DNA of 64,000 nt, from contig NZ_LNTU01000012.1 in NCBI RefSeq assembly GCF_001558695.1, positions 645,777-709,776 of the forward strand. Reading direction: 5' to 3'. A model generated the notes under the pieces. The model did no database searches, was not told the DNA's origin, and saw only the letters and a list, made by a program, of their open reading frames with translations. Numbering within the stretch: position 1 is the first letter of the stretch; the number at the start of each line of letters is the position of its first letter. This DNA is from Paramesorhizobium deserti. Its GTDB lineage: Bacteria; Pseudomonadota; Alphaproteobacteria; Rhizobiales; Rhizobiaceae. The position numbers were made by a program, and so were the translations under genes. Positions 19,934-27,960 of this stretch are shown here, in pieces.

Positions 19934-20767
19934 TCAAGGCGAATTTTCCCACCTCTCCGCGGTCAGGACATGGCGTTTCGGCAGCATTCGCCCGGGATCG
20001 ATCGAGAATCCCAGATTCCTGTTCGCCAGAAAACGGGCCAGAAAAAGCGTGAACAGGAAGCCTATGGAAAAGCCGGCCACCACGTCGGTCGGATAATGGG
20101 CGGCCACCGCTATGCGGCTGAAGGCGAGCGCAAGGGTGGCGACGAGAACGGGCAGCCGCCAGCGGGGGAACCAGAGCGCCAGAATGATCGTGACCGCCCC
20201 CACCGTCGCGGAATGGCCGGAGGGGAAGCTGACATAGAGATAACCGCCGTGGAAAGGCTCGATGAAAGCGGGGCCGAGCGTGTCGATCAGGGCCGGTCTG
20301 GCCCGCCCGACGGCGATTTTGATGATATAGACGATGACTGCGCTTAACCCGATGCCGGCGAATGCGAATGCGGTCTGGCTCTCCAGCGTATAAAGCCGTG
20401 CCTTCTGGCGCCCCTCCAATGTCCGCCGGTCCCTGCCCGTGGTCCACAGAAGAATGCAGAAGGCGATCGCGAGGTAGAACAGGGTTCTGCCGACATCCGT
20501 CAGGTCCCGCAACAGGGACAGCCCCGGCATCTCACTGGACGAGGCGGCGCGCAGGATCGCTCCGTCATAGGGATGCAGAAAATAAAGGACGGGAACCAGC
20601 AGGACAATCGCCACCGTCATCCACCATGTCCATGGATACGGCGTGTCGGATGGCGCTGGAGAGCGCAGGCCCTGGGCGAGTGAGTGGAATGCAGTGCGGA
20701 GATTGGCTCTGAAGATGGTCATGTTCTTCCGTATCGTCACTTCTGGCTTTTGAGCCTGGTCCGGCAT
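19934..20767 (-). CDS. PAP2-family membrane phosphatase
   Basis: A 277-residue integral-membrane lipid or phospholipid phosphatase. The three PAP2 motifs are visible: KIAVGRARP (KX6RP), FPSGHSATVG (PSGH), and SRIAVAAHYPTDVVAG (SRX5HX3D). About six membrane helices are present. Likely substrates are undecaprenyl diphosphate, phosphatidic acid or lipid A phosphates; the sequence does not decide. An ATG at 20722 (MTIFRANLRTAF) with GGAAG before it is an alternative start. It is divergent from metC. Confidence 0.85.
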   Translation of the reverse strand: MPDQAQKPEVTIRKNMTIFRANLRTAFHSLAQGLRSPAPSDTPYPWTWWMTVAIVLLVPVLYFLHPYDGAILRAASSSEMPGLSLLRDLTDVGRTLFYLAIAFCILLWTTGRDRRTLEGRQKARLYTLESQTAFAFAGIGLSAVIVYIIKIAVGRARPALIDTLGPAFIEPFHGGYLYVSFPSGHSATVGAVTIILALWFPRWRLPVLVATLALAFSRIAVAAHYPTDVVAGFSIGFLFTLFLARFLANRNLGFSIDPGRMLPKRHVLTAERWENSP

Positions 20768-20879
20768 GGAACCCCGTCAAGTGTTGCAAGAACGGCGCGG
20801 CGGGATTATCGACGGCCGTGGCTTGTCATTGGATTTTGTCACTAAATGGGTCGCGCAGGGCCGCATAGGAGAATCATTG

Positions 20880-22061
20880 ATGGAAAAAAACCGGGATAAG
20901 AAAAAGCCGTTCGGCATCAATACGCTTCTCACCCATTGCGGCAATGATCCGCGCGACTATCACGGCTTCGTCAATCCGCCGGTCGTTCATGCCTCGACGG
21001 TGCTTTTTCCTGATGCGCAGACGATGGCGACTCGGAACCAGAAATACACCTATGGAACGCGCGGCACGCCGACGAGCGACGCGCTCGCCCAGGCGATCGA
21101 CGCCCTGGAAGGATCGGCCGGCACCGTCCTCGTCCCCTCGGGCCTTACGGCCGTCACCGTCCCTCTCCTCACCTTCCTGTCGGCCGGCGACCATGTGCTG
21201 TTCGTCGATTCGATCTACAATCCGACGCGGCATTTCGCCGATACGATGCTGACGCGGCTCGGCATCACGGTGGAATATTACGATCCGGGCATCGGCGCCG
21301 GCATCGCCGAACTGATCCGCCCCAACACGAAGGTCGTCTTCACCGAATCGCCCGGCTCGAACACGTTCGAGATGCAGGACATTCCGGCGATCGTGGAGAA
21401 AGCGCATGAAGCCGATGCCATCGTGATGATGGACAATACCTGGGCGACACCCCTCTATTTCAGGCCGCTCGACCATGGCGTCGATATCTCCATCCACGCG
21501 GCGACGAAATACCCTTCCGGCCATTCGGACGTACTCCTGGGTACGGTTTCGGCGAATGAGCGCTGCTGGCCAAGACTGCTGGAGGGCCATGGCACGCTCG
21601 GCATGTGCGCCGCGCCAGATGACGTCTACCAGATCCTACGCGGCCTGCGCACGATGGGCATCAGGCTCGAGGCGCACCAGAAAAGCGCGCTCGAGATCGC
21701 GCGCTGGCTCGAGACCCAAGCCGGCGTCGCCTCGGTGCTGCACCCGGCGCTTGAAAGCCATCCTGACCATGCGATCTGGAAGCGCGATTTCACCGGCGCG
21801 TCGGGCATCTTCTCGATTGTGCTCGACGGAGGAGCCAAGAAGAAGGCGCATGCCTTCCTCGACGCGCTGGAGATATTCGGCCTGGGCTATTCATGGGGCG
21901 GCTTCGAGAGCCTGGCGGTGCATGTCAGCCTTGCCGACCGCACGGTGAGCAGGGCCGATTATGGCGGACCGGTGATCCGGCTGCAGATCGGACTGGAAGA
22001 TACGGGCGACCTGATCGCGGACCTGCAGAAGGGGCTCGCGGCAGCCGCTACAGCCGAATAG
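20880..22061 (+). CDS. metC: Cystathionine beta-lyase
   Basis: A PLP enzyme that cleaves cystathionine to homocysteine, pyruvate and ammonia in methionine synthesis. The 393-residue product from the ATG at 20880 (AGGAGA eight bases before) starts MEKNRDKKKPFGINTLLTHC. The PLP lysine is in HAATKYPSGHSDVLLGTV, and YGTRGTPTSDALAQAI is the phosphate-binding region near the N-terminus. It fits the alphaproteobacterial MetC subgroup of the Cys/Met-metabolism enzymes. No met-type riboswitch is visible upstream. Confidence 0.9.
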   Translation: MEKNRDKKKPFGINTLLTHCGNDPRDYHGFVNPPVVHASTVLFPDAQTMATRNQKYTYGTRGTPTSDALAQAIDALEGSAGTVLVPSGLTAVTVPLLTFLSAGDHVLFVDSIYNPTRHFADTMLTRLGITVEYYDPGIGAGIAELIRPNTKVVFTESPGSNTFEMQDIPAIVEKAHEADAIVMMDNTWATPLYFRPLDHGVDISIHAATKYPSGHSDVLLGTVSANERCWPRLLEGHGTLGMCAAPDDVYQILRGLRTMGIRLEAHQKSALEIARWLETQAGVASVLHPALESHPDHAIWKRDFTGASGIFSIVLDGGAKKKAHAFLDALEIFGLGYSWGGFESLAVHVSLADRTVSRADYGGPVIRLQIGLEDTGDLIADLQKGLAAAATAE

Positions 22062-22194
22062 CGGTATTGTCGCCTGTTTGTGTCAGCGCATTCCGCTTCC
22101 GCACAACCGATCGCATCCTTGGCAACTTATTGGAGTAGCGCGGCGACCGCGACTCGGTCCAGGATTGCACCATCGCTGGGGGACGTGCCAGCGC

Positions 22195-22232
22195 GAGGCC
22201 CGGCGTCCATCATCCTCCCAACGCCGGGCCTC
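22195..22232. repeat. 12-bp perfect inverted repeat
   Basis: GAGGCCCGGCGT (22195-22206) and ACGCCGGGCCTC (22221-22232) form a perfect stem with a 14-base loop. It lies in the 298-bp gap between metC and tRNA-Pro. No T-run follows on either strand, so I do not call it a terminator. Nothing else is recognisable in the gap. Confidence 0.6.
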
Positions 22233-22359
22233 AGCGTGGGATTTTCCGTTGGTGGAACATGTCGGCGTTGTGGTCTTTCCACTTTCTGCGGCCAACATCG
22301 TTTTCCCTCTTGCGCCGATGGGCTGAAATCTCTAGGGAAATCAACATTCGCCAAGGTGG

Positions 22360-22436
22360 CGGAGCGTAGCGCAGCCTGGTAGCGCACCTGATTTGGGATC
22401 AGGGGGTCGCAGGTTCGAATCCTGCCGCTCCGACCA
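22360..22436 (+). tRNA. tRNA-Pro (anticodon TGG)
   Basis: A 77-nt cloverleaf. Acceptor CGGAGCG pairs with CGCTCCG, the D-arm is AGCGCAGCCTGGTAGCGC, the anticodon loop is TTTGGGA giving TGG, and the T-arm is GCAGGTTCGAATCCTGC. The discriminator is A and CCA is encoded. It reads proline CCN codons. Confidence 0.96.
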
Positions 22437-22461
22437 TTTTCGCACTCAAGGGTGTCTGGAC

Positions 22462-22767
22462 ATGGTCGCACGCATATATCGTCCCGCCAAGACTGCCATG
22501 CAGTCGGGCAAGGCAAAAACGAAATCGTGGCTTCTGGAGTTCGAACCTGAGACGCCGCGCAAGGTGGAGCCGCTGATGGGCTATACCTCTTCCGGCGACA
22601 TGAAGAGCCAGATCAGGCTTTTCTTCGACACCCAGGAAGAAGCCGTCGCTTATGCCGAAAGGAACGGCATCGCCTATCGCCTCGATGAGCCGAAAGAAGC
22701 GAAGCGCCGCAAGGTCTCCTATTCCGACAATTTCAAATACGACCGCCAGCAGCCCTGGACGCACTGA
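22462..22767 (+). CDS. NDUFS4-like complex I accessory subunit
   Basis: A 101-residue protein of the ETC complex I conserved-region family, homologous to mitochondrial NDUFS4. Diagnostic parts are MVARIYRPAKTAMQSGKAKT at the start, LLEFEPETPRKVEPLMGYTS, SQIRLFFDTQEEAVAYAERN and SYSDNFKYDRQQPWTH at the end. Alphaproteobacterial complex I is known to carry this subunit (family knowledge). The gene sits alone between two tRNA genes, away from any nuo operon, and starts 26 bp after tRNA-Pro, so it may be co-transcribed with it. Confidence 0.92.
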   Translation: MVARIYRPAKTAMQSGKAKTKSWLLEFEPETPRKVEPLMGYTSSGDMKSQIRLFFDTQEEAVAYAERNGIAYRLDEPKEAKRRKVSYSDNFKYDRQQPWTH

Positions 22768-22814
22768 TCAGCGCATTGAACGGCTTGCCGCAAGCGTGTA
22801 GTGCTTGTCCCATC

Positions 22815-22891
22815 GGTCCCGTAGCTCAGATGGATAGAGCACCGGCCTTCTAAGCCGATGGTCGCAGGTTCGAGTCCTGCCGGGATCGCCA
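22815..22891 (+). tRNA. tRNA-Arg (anticodon TCT)
   Basis: A 77-nt cloverleaf. Acceptor GGTCCCG pairs with CGGGATC (one G-T). The anticodon loop CTTCTAA gives TCT, the T-arm is GCAGGTTCGAGTCCTGC, the discriminator is G and CCA is encoded. It reads AGA/AGG arginine codons. The top pair of the anticodon stem is a C-A mismatch. Confidence 0.94.
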
Positions 22892-23000
22892 TTTTTTCTT
22901 CCCATCAGAATTTGTTGGGCACGGTTCTCTGTGGACATGGGCGTTGATCTTCGGTTCCACCGGTCCCCGTCCCGAGCATCTCTCCCTGCCGGCATCATAT

Positions 23001-23693
23001 TCACGGCACCCGGCGCGGCTCGTGGGCAAAGATGCTGAAGCCAAGCCATTGCTGTATCGCTCTCGCGACCTTGGGATCGCCGTCGAGTTCAAGATTTCCA
23101 CCCTCGATCTCCCTTCGCACCACCGTCCAGCCCATCCAGATGGCAGTCATGGTACGAAGCGAGGTCGTGATGAGGAGATCGATCTCAAAGCCGGGATCAA
23201 ACCCGCATAGATCGACCGAGCCTGCATCGACGACAAGCCACCAGTTCTGTTTCGTGCGCGGCAGTTCGGGGTACTGGAACTGAATCGTGCAACGCTTCGG
23301 TGGAAGCGGCTGCGGATTGAGATGGCGGCGGATATCCCACATCAACAGCGAGGGATCGAGGTTCTTCAGCGAAAGCCTGGATTCCACCCATCGCTGCCCC
23401 CAGAATCCGAGGCCGAGAACGATGGGCCGCAGATCTTCGCCCGCTTCAGACAAATGATATTCCGTGATGCCATTCGCGCTGCGGACGGTCTGCACGATTC
23501 CGGCGCGCTCCAGTTCCTTCAGCCGCTTGGAAAGCAGTGCGGGCGACATGCGGGGCACGCCGCGGCGTAGATCATTGAAGCGCGTGGTTCCGCACAGCAG
23601 TTCGCGAACGACGAGGGTCGTCCAGCGCGAACAAACTATTTCCGATGCCATAGAAACGGGGCAGAACTGTCCGTATCCGCCTCTGTCTGCCAT
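23001..23693 (-). CDS. HxlR-family transcriptional regulator
   Basis: The 230-residue product starts at 23693 behind a perfect GGAGGAGG. The N-terminal winged helix follows the HxlR pattern: CPVSMASEIVCSRWTTLVVR, then FNDLRRGVPRMSPALLSKRL and HLSEAGEDLRPI. The C-terminal 120 residues, beyond the usual HxlR length, resemble a small ligand-binding or SCP2-like domain. It is divergent from a flavin oxidoreductase gene and probably regulates it through the 147-bp intergenic region. Confidence 0.88.
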   Translation of the reverse strand: MADRGGYGQFCPVSMASEIVCSRWTTLVVRELLCGTTRFNDLRRGVPRMSPALLSKRLKELERAGIVQTVRSANGITEYHLSEAGEDLRPIVLGLGFWGQRWVESRLSLKNLDPSLLMWDIRRHLNPQPLPPKRCTIQFQYPELPRTKQNWWLVVDAGSVDLCGFDPGFEIDLLITTSLRTMTAIWMGWTVVRREIEGGNLELDGDPKVARAIQQWLGFSIFAHEPRRVP

Positions 23694-23840
23694 GAAGACC
23701 TCCTCCACGACCAATGCTTGAGAATAGCGCAGAATCGCCGGCCTGGACAGAGCGGCGGGCCAGTACAGTTCCTGAACTGGATCATGGAAGCGGCAGGATG
23801 AATTATGCTCCTCGTCAATCTCATTGTGGAGGAGAACATC

Positions 23841-25001
23841 ATGAGCATCGCATCCGCAGATACCTTAGCCGCAGCTTCGCCCCCGTTCAGTGTGACCAAT
23901 GCAGTGCGGGAGATCACCCCCATCCTGACTGAGCGAGCAGCGACAGTCGACGAAAGCGACACATTCGTGGCGGAGAACTACGCTCTGCTCAAGGAAGTGG
24001 GGCTGGTCGAGGCCGGCGTGCCCAGTGAATTGGGCGGAGCGGGAGCGGAAGTGGCGCAGCTGGCGGAGATGCTGCGCATCATGGCCCATGCTTGCGGATC
24101 CACCGCTTTGGCTTTTTCGATGCACACCCATCAGGTGGCGATTCCCGCGTGGCGCTGGCGCTACCAGCAGGTCGCGGCAGTCGAGCCATTGCTCAAACGG
24201 GTCGCGACGGAGCGGATCATTCTCCTGTCGAGTGGCGGATCCGACTGGATCGGCGGATCCGGCCGTGCGACCAAGGTCGAGGGTGGCTACCGCATCAACG
24301 CGCGCAAGACGTTTACATCCGGCGCGCCGGCGGGCAACCTGTTGATGACCGGCGCCGTCTGCGAAGATTCCGACGCAGGCCCGATGGTCATCCACTTCGG
24401 CGCACCCCTGGCGGCAGCCGAAGTCACCATTCAGGAGACTTGGCGGGCGCTCGGCATGCGCGGCACCGGCTCCCATGACGTGGTGATCGACGACCTGTTC
24501 GTTCCCGATGCCGGGGTGGCCTTCTCGCGCAGGGCCGGCGAGTGGCACCCGGTATTCCAGATCATCGCAACGATTGCGTTTCCCCTCATCTATGCCGTCT
24601 ATCTGGGCGTGGCGGAGAGCGCGCGCGATCTCGCGATAGAGCTGGCGAAGAACAAGGCCCAAACCAATCACAGCCTCGATCTTGCCGGGCGCATGGACAC
24701 GTCGCTGCGGGCCGCTCGCCTCGCCCATCGCTGGATGGTCGAGACGGCAGAATTGAACGTGCCCTCCGCCGATACCGTAAACGAGGTGATGATAGGCCGT
24801 TCACTGGTTGCCAAAAATGCGATCCGAACCGTCGAACTGGCGCTCGAGCTTGCGGGAGGTACCGGCTTTTATCGTAGAAACGGTCTGGAGAGACGCTTTC
24901 GGGATATTCAGGCTGCCCGCTTTCATCCGCTCCAGAGCGGCCCCCAGGCCCGCTATACGGGTGCCATGGCCTTCGGCCAGCCGGTCACGCAAATCTTCTG
25001 A
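23841..25001 (+). CDS. Acyl-CoA dehydrogenase-fold flavin oxidoreductase/monooxygenase
   Basis: A 386-residue protein from the ATG at 23841 (GGAGGAG upstream). It has the three-part acyl-CoA dehydrogenase fold: N-terminal helices (YALLKEVGLVEAGVPSELGG), the middle beta domain (GGYRINARKTFTSGAPAGNL, WRALGMRGTGSHDVVIDDLF) and C-terminal helices (ALELAGGTGFYRRNGLERRF). The middle and C-terminal motifs are closer to the DszC/flavin-dependent monooxygenase branch than to fatty-acid enzymes. Substrate unknown. Divergent HxlR gene as likely regulator. Confidence 0.8.
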   Translation: MSIASADTLAAASPPFSVTNAVREITPILTERAATVDESDTFVAENYALLKEVGLVEAGVPSELGGAGAEVAQLAEMLRIMAHACGSTALAFSMHTHQVAIPAWRWRYQQVAAVEPLLKRVATERIILLSSGGSDWIGGSGRATKVEGGYRINARKTFTSGAPAGNLLMTGAVCEDSDAGPMVIHFGAPLAAAEVTIQETWRALGMRGTGSHDVVIDDLFVPDAGVAFSRRAGEWHPVFQIIATIAFPLIYAVYLGVAESARDLAIELAKNKAQTNHSLDLAGRMDTSLRAARLAHRWMVETAELNVPSADTVNEVMIGRSLVAKNAIRTVELALELAGGTGFYRRNGLERRFRDIQAARFHPLQSGPQARYTGAMAFGQPVTQIF

Positions 25002-25034
25002 TTGCAGAGGCCACGGTGCGGTGACTGCATTCGT

Positions 25035-25085
25035 GGCCATCTTCCGCCGGTAACCAGATGCGAAGAAACAGCTGTTAGTGTCTGC
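25035..25085 (+). repeat. Direct repeat upstream of the 91-aa gene, copy 1
   Basis: About 51 bp sharing CCGCCGGTAACC, ATGCGAAGAAAC and GCTG with 25411-25461, with roughly eight differences. Each copy lies shortly before a gene start (41 bp here), so the duplicated unit may be a promoter or leader. Confidence 0.7.
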
Positions 25086-25125
25086 GCCAGCATGGATTGG
25101 ATTAATCTATTTAGGCGGAGATATC

Positions 25126-25401
25126 ATGACCACGAATGATGAACTGGAAAAAGCCCGGCAGGAAGCGCTCGCTGACGCGGAAAGCCATGACCCGAAAGAT
25201 TTCATGCCCGGCAGCTTCGGCTGTCACGAAGCGCTGCATGCGACATCCATCCTTCTGGATTCGGTCGGCCGCCATCTCCTCTGCCACCCGACAATCCTGC
25301 ACGATCCGGAATTCTATGCCCTCGCCGATCAGGCCCATGCGGCCTTGTTCGATCTCTATCAGGCCATCGGCGCAAAACACCTTGAGGAAGAGGGCGCATG
25401 A
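25126..25401 (+). CDS. Small conserved hypothetical protein
   Basis: A 91-residue acidic, probably cytoplasmic helical protein with no signal peptide or membrane segment. The ATG at 25126 has GGAG six bases before it and the product starts MTTNDELEKARQEALADAES. It contains several His and Cys residues (GCHEALHATS, LLCHPTILHDPEF), which might bind a metal or cofactor; this is speculation. I do not recognise a family. It lies between two copies of a ~51-bp direct repeat. Confidence 0.65.
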   Translation: MTTNDELEKARQEALADAESHDPKDFMPGSFGCHEALHATSILLDSVGRHLLCHPTILHDPEFYALADQAHAALFDLYQAIGAKHLEEEGA

Positions 25402-25410
25402 TCGGGGCCT

Positions 25411-25461
25411 GGCCACCTCCCGCCGGTAACCAAATGCGAAGAAACGGCTGATAGCGTATCC
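25411..25461 (+). repeat. Direct repeat upstream of the SH3-domain gene, copy 2
   Basis: Second copy of the ~51-bp unit at 25035-25085, here 58 bp before the ATG at 25519. Conserved core: CCGCCGGTAACC and ATGCGAAGAAAC. Confidence 0.7.
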
Positions 25462-25518
25462 CCGTTGAAAGAATCGGCCCACCCGGCCCTTGTCGCACGA
25501 ACCGGCGGGAATCATCAC

Positions 25519-26229
25519 ATGGCCAGGAAAAGACGTTCATCCAAGCGCTCGTCCTTCTCGGGATCGGGCATCGCCCTTGCCGTCATCGTGGCCATGGGCG
25601 CCGCCGGCTGGTGGGCGGCCTATCAGGATAAGAACCCGAAAACCGATTTCTCCCGCATCTTCAGCCAGCTCTTGCCACAACGGGAAACGAGCCCGAAGGT
25701 CTCAAGGCCGAAGGAGACGGTCGCGAACAAGGCCCCGGCCAACAGGGAGCAGCCGAAGACAGCAGCTGCCAAGGCCGATATCCCCCGTCCTCCCGTTCCG
25801 GTTCGCCCGGCGCCTGCTCCATCACGCAGCACCACCACGCAAATGGCGGCGGTGAAGCCGCCGGCCTCGCTCGTCAAGCCGGACGAGGCCAAATCCGCCG
25901 TGAAGAACATCCCGGTCGGCCGCGCCGCGCCCAACACCACGCCCTCCGTCATCTATGCCAGGGAGCGCATCACGATCCGCGAGCACGCCTGGGAGAAGGC
26001 GGCGGCCGTCGGCACGGTCGAAAAGGGCCGCGAAATGCGCTCCTACGGCAAAACAGGCAAATGGCACCGCGTCGTCGTGCCGTCCACCACCATGATCGGC
26101 TGGGTACACGAAGACAGGCTCGCCGCCTCGCAGCCGCGCTCTTTCATAACGGGCTCGATCCTCAGGAACCCGATCAGACCCGACATATCGGCCCCTGCCC
26201 TGCCGCCGATGCCGGTGGGAAACAAATAA
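25519..26229 (+). CDS. Membrane-anchored SH3b-domain protein
   Basis: A 236-residue protein from the ATG at 25519. A basic start (MARKRRSSKRSSFSG) precedes one membrane helix (IALAVIVAMGAAGWWAAY). A long Pro/Ala/Lys-rich linker of about 100 residues follows, then a bacterial SH3 domain (VIYARERITIREHAWEKAAA, KTGKWHRVVVPSTTMIGWVH). This is the architecture of periplasmic proteins that bind peptidoglycan or cell-wall enzymes. Specific role unknown. Its upstream region is a copy of that of the preceding small gene. Confidence 0.78.
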   Translation: MARKRRSSKRSSFSGSGIALAVIVAMGAAGWWAAYQDKNPKTDFSRIFSQLLPQRETSPKVSRPKETVANKAPANREQPKTAAAKADIPRPPVPVRPAPAPSRSTTTQMAAVKPPASLVKPDEAKSAVKNIPVGRAAPNTTPSVIYARERITIREHAWEKAAAVGTVEKGREMRSYGKTGKWHRVVVPSTTMIGWVHEDRLAASQPRSFITGSILRNPIRPDISAPALPPMPVGNK

Positions 26230-26457
26230 GCCTGTTTGTTTCCCCGGCCGGGGTTGATTAGCATATCCTCACAGAGTATAAATCACCGAAACATTACGTG
26301 CGCAAATCTGACGTGATCTCTCCGTAGCCGCAGGGCTGCAGCGGGACCGATGGCGTTTTGCGCGTTTTCCAACCAGCCGAAGCGACGGAGCAATCTTGGG
26401 GCTCTTCCGCTTACGGGGAGAACACGGATTTCAGGCAATCCGGACGAGGAATTGGGC

Positions 26458-27126
26458 GTGAGGCATCTTCAGCATTCTGTCATTGCGGCGACGGCCGCGA
26501 TTTTCCTGGCTTTCGGGCCTGGTTCGGCATGGGCTGCGGACACCGTGATCGCCACGCCGAAGAAGACAGCGAGCGGCGCCTATGTGATGCGGCTCGGCGC
26601 GCGGCTGCCGCTCGAATGGGAGACCGCCGTCGGCACGGAGATCGGCTTTGCCGGCCAGGCGCAGGATCCGCACCTCACCGGCGCGCCGGAAGCGCCGCCA
26701 TCGGCATTGTGGAGCTGGGTCAAGCTGCCGGCCTCCGATCTTGCCGGTTGGGACGGCGCCGACCTCAACCTGCGGCTGGGCACGGAGAACGGCAGCGGCA
26801 GCATCGGCATGGCGACGCGGCGCCAATGGTCGGTTGCCAACGGTGTGACTGCGCATGTGAATGACAATTATTCAGTATGGTACAGCGGCTCGGCGACGAA
26901 GGAGAGCCATTGGCAGACGACGAAGGCGCTGCGGCTTTCATTCGACGACAGCCGAACCGTCTTTATCGCCCGGACGCGGCGGACGGACGCCGATCCGCGC
27001 TGGCGCACCAGCATCAGCGCCGAGCAGAAGATCTTCGGCAAGGTGAACCTCACGACATCGGTGAACGACATCACCTCCGACAACGGAACCCAGAGCTTCG
27101 GAGCGAATTACGCTCATAGGTGGTGA
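26458..27126 (+). CDS. Secreted protein of unknown function, beta-rich
   Basis: I do not recognise a family. From the GTG at 26458 (GAGGAA upstream) the product has 222 residues with a signal peptide (HSVIAATAAIFLAFGPGSAW, cut after AWA). The mature protein has many alternating hydrophobic/polar stretches, ends in HRW with an aromatic residue last, and contains VWYSGSATKESHWQTTKALR and VNDITSDNGTQSFGANYAHRW-like strands. These features fit a small outer-membrane beta-barrel or surface protein. The in-frame ATG at 26350 would bury the signal peptide. Confidence 0.65.
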   Translation: MRHLQHSVIAATAAIFLAFGPGSAWAADTVIATPKKTASGAYVMRLGARLPLEWETAVGTEIGFAGQAQDPHLTGAPEAPPSALWSWVKLPASDLAGWDGADLNLRLGTENGSGSIGMATRRQWSVANGVTAHVNDNYSVWYSGSATKESHWQTTKALRLSFDDSRTVFIARTRRTDADPRWRTSISAEQKIFGKVNLTTSVNDITSDNGTQSFGANYAHRW

Positions 27127-27154
27127 TCTAAGGTTCCGGCGGCTCTGGCTGAAT

Positions 27155-27184
27155 ACCCCCTCTGGCCGGCAGGCCAGAGGGGGT
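27155..27184. repeat. Short palindrome, end-to-end fragment of repeat family C
   Basis: ACCCCCTCTGGCC (27155-27167), spacer GGCA, GGCCAGAGGGGGT (27172-27184). The arms equal the outer ends of the repeat at 50282-50437, as if its interior were missing. It lies between two convergent genes and may also act as a terminator stem, although no T-run follows. Confidence 0.7.
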
Positions 27185-27221
27185 GTGAAGAAGCGCTATT
27201 TTCCACCGCTATCTGCGCGCC

Positions 27222-27917
27222 CTAATCCCCGCCCTCGCCCTGCCCTTCCTCGAAGGCGGCGATGACGCCGGCGGCGAGCGGGCGGGTGATGCGGGATTTC
27301 TGCTCAAGGGCCACTCGGTCGAGGCGGTCGACGATCCTGTTGGCAGCGACAAGCGAGCGCTCGATGCGGCTGACGAGATAGCTGACGATATGCGGCTCAA
27401 CCAGAAGCTGCCGGTCAGCGAAGAGCTTGTAGATGACGGCCGTGAGAAGCGCGTCGTCGGGCTCGGAAATCTCGACCACCGTCGCAGCCTTCAGGCGTGA
27501 CGCCAGATCCGGCAGCGTCACCGGCCAGTTGGCCGGCCAGCGGCGCGATGTCATCAAGAGCGAGGTGCCGGACTGGCGGACCGTGTTGATCAGGTGGAAG
27601 AGGCCGGTTTCGTCGAAAGGCGCCGCCCCGATATCATCGATCAGCACCGGGCCGGCGGACGCCTTTTCCAGGGCGTCCGGCCCGATCCGGCCGGCATCGA
27701 GGATGGCGGCGTCCGAGGTGGCCTTCCAGATCGCAGCCAGATGCGTCTTGCCGGAACCGGTCGGTCCGGCGAGCACGGTGACGGGCGAAAGCCAGTTCGG
27801 CCAGCGGTCGATGATATCGACGGCGGCGCGGTTCGATGCCGCGACGATCAGGTCCTCTCGGCCATAGCCCGGCTGATGGCCGAGCTCCAGCGGCAATTGA
27901 CGGGGCAGAGCGGTCAT
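27222..27917 (-). CDS. hda: DnaA-like regulatory protein Hda/HdaA
   Basis: Acts with the sliding clamp to stimulate ATP hydrolysis by DnaA and prevent re-initiation (known from E. coli and Caulobacter). The 231-residue product has a clamp-binding start (QLPLELGHQPGYGREDLIVA), Walker A GPTGSGKTHL, Walker B VLIDDIGAAPFD and the C-terminal AAA+ lid (IERSLVAANRIVDRLDRVAL). It lacks the DnaA domain IV DNA-binding part. It follows the AI-2E permease gene by 43 bp on the same strand, as in related genomes. Confidence 0.9.
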   Translation of the reverse strand: MTALPRQLPLELGHQPGYGREDLIVAASNRAAVDIIDRWPNWLSPVTVLAGPTGSGKTHLAAIWKATSDAAILDAGRIGPDALEKASAGPVLIDDIGAAPFDETGLFHLINTVRQSGTSLLMTSRRWPANWPVTLPDLASRLKAATVVEISEPDDALLTAVIYKLFADRQLLVEPHIVSYLVSRIERSLVAANRIVDRLDRVALEQKSRITRPLAAGVIAAFEEGQGEGGD

Positions 27918-27960
27918 GCGCTATCGTCCAAAATGCCCGCCGGGACGGACGCAAATCTCC

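Noticed and set aside
20780..20879. SAM-type riboswitch before metC
   Set aside because: The leader is short and shows no SAM-II-like pseudoknot pattern that I can recognise.
22195..22232. Intrinsic terminator or riboswitch after metC
   Set aside because: The stem is strong, but there is no T-run on either side and no conserved riboswitch core.
25035..25085. EcfG general-stress promoter
   Set aside because: GGTAACC and a later CGTAT or TAGTGT do not fit the GGAAC-16/17-CGTT spacing.
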